Positions 13,004 through 13,050 of a stretch of DNA of 13,050 nucleotides are shown here, one piece after another. The DNA is from Clostridiales bacterium (GTDB lineage: Bacteria > Bacillota > Clostridia > Oscillospirales > Oscillospiraceae): the NCBI GenBank assembly GCA_009774055.1, contig VSNB01000073.1:1-13050 (forward strand). The letters are read 5' to 3'. The first letter of the stretch is position 1. Each line of letters starts with the position of its first letter. The translations under genes were made by a program, and so were the position numbers. The notes under the pieces were generated by a model. The model saw nothing but the letters and a program-made list of their open reading frames with translations, did not search any database and was not told the origin of the DNA.

Positions 13004-13050
13004 GTTTAAAATCTTCTAATGAGGATGGCGATGAGAGCAAAAGTAAGCAT
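13004..13050 (+). other. Window edge, possible start of a truncated ORF
   Basis: The sequence after the repeat is AT-richer. An ATG at 13031 has GAGGA at 13021-13025 in front of it and stays open for its few remaining codons (MRAKVS). It could be the first codons of a gene, for instance of a mobile element, but too little is visible to identify it. Confidence 0.15.

Overview
The window looks like a chromosomal segment of a GC-rich Gram-positive anaerobe in Clostridia, most likely an Oscillospiraceae (Flavonifractor/Lawsonibacter-like) gut bacterium. This rests on the high-GC coding regions, strong AGGAGG ribosome-binding sites, two TTG starts, a T-box leader, an ExoA/YhaM pair of Bacillus type, and a Firmicutes-style maf-mreC-mreD-PBP2 cluster. 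The genus is an inference.

Layout. (1) Positions 1-140 hold a multi-hairpin repeat. (2) Positions 152-4355, + strand, form a tight cell-elongation operon: maf, mreC, mreD and a class B penicillin-binding protein 2. mreB and radC, often next to these genes, are absent. A cytosolic GH13 alpha-glucan hydrolase (4503-6374) follows and ends at a hairpin shared with the convergent gene. (3) Positions 6422-10771, - strand, carry four genes in three units with recognisable promoters: a membrane-anchored XRE-type regulator with a large extracytoplasmic domain; yhaM-exoA (RNA exonuclease and AP endonuclease/exonuclease III) behind a leader with mutually exclusive hairpins; and an orphan Phd/YefM-like antitoxin protein with a DUF2007-like tail. 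(4) A strong promoter at about 10896-10924 drives a roughly 190-nt structured leader and an amidohydrolase resembling 8-oxoguanine/hydroxyatrazine deaminases. (5) A T-box leader with apparent glycine specifier (GGC, UGGA bulge) and a perfect terminator lies at 12612-12843, with no target gene in the window. It is followed by hairpins and an inverted copy of the repeat from the window's start.

The strongest candidates for something undescribed are the amidohydrolase leader and the 89-nt inverted repeats. In the leader, 17 of 18 bases pair in a closing stem that starts at the predicted transcription start, and an internal 11-nt segment can mask the Shine-Dalgarno sequence. The repeats enclose the whole window, and the differences in their first hairpin are compensatory, so the structure is conserved. 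Other signals are the T-box cut off from any target, the yhaM leader switch, and a TGTACA operator-like site over the start of the orphan antitoxin transcript. All calls were made by eye; no homology search or folding program was run.
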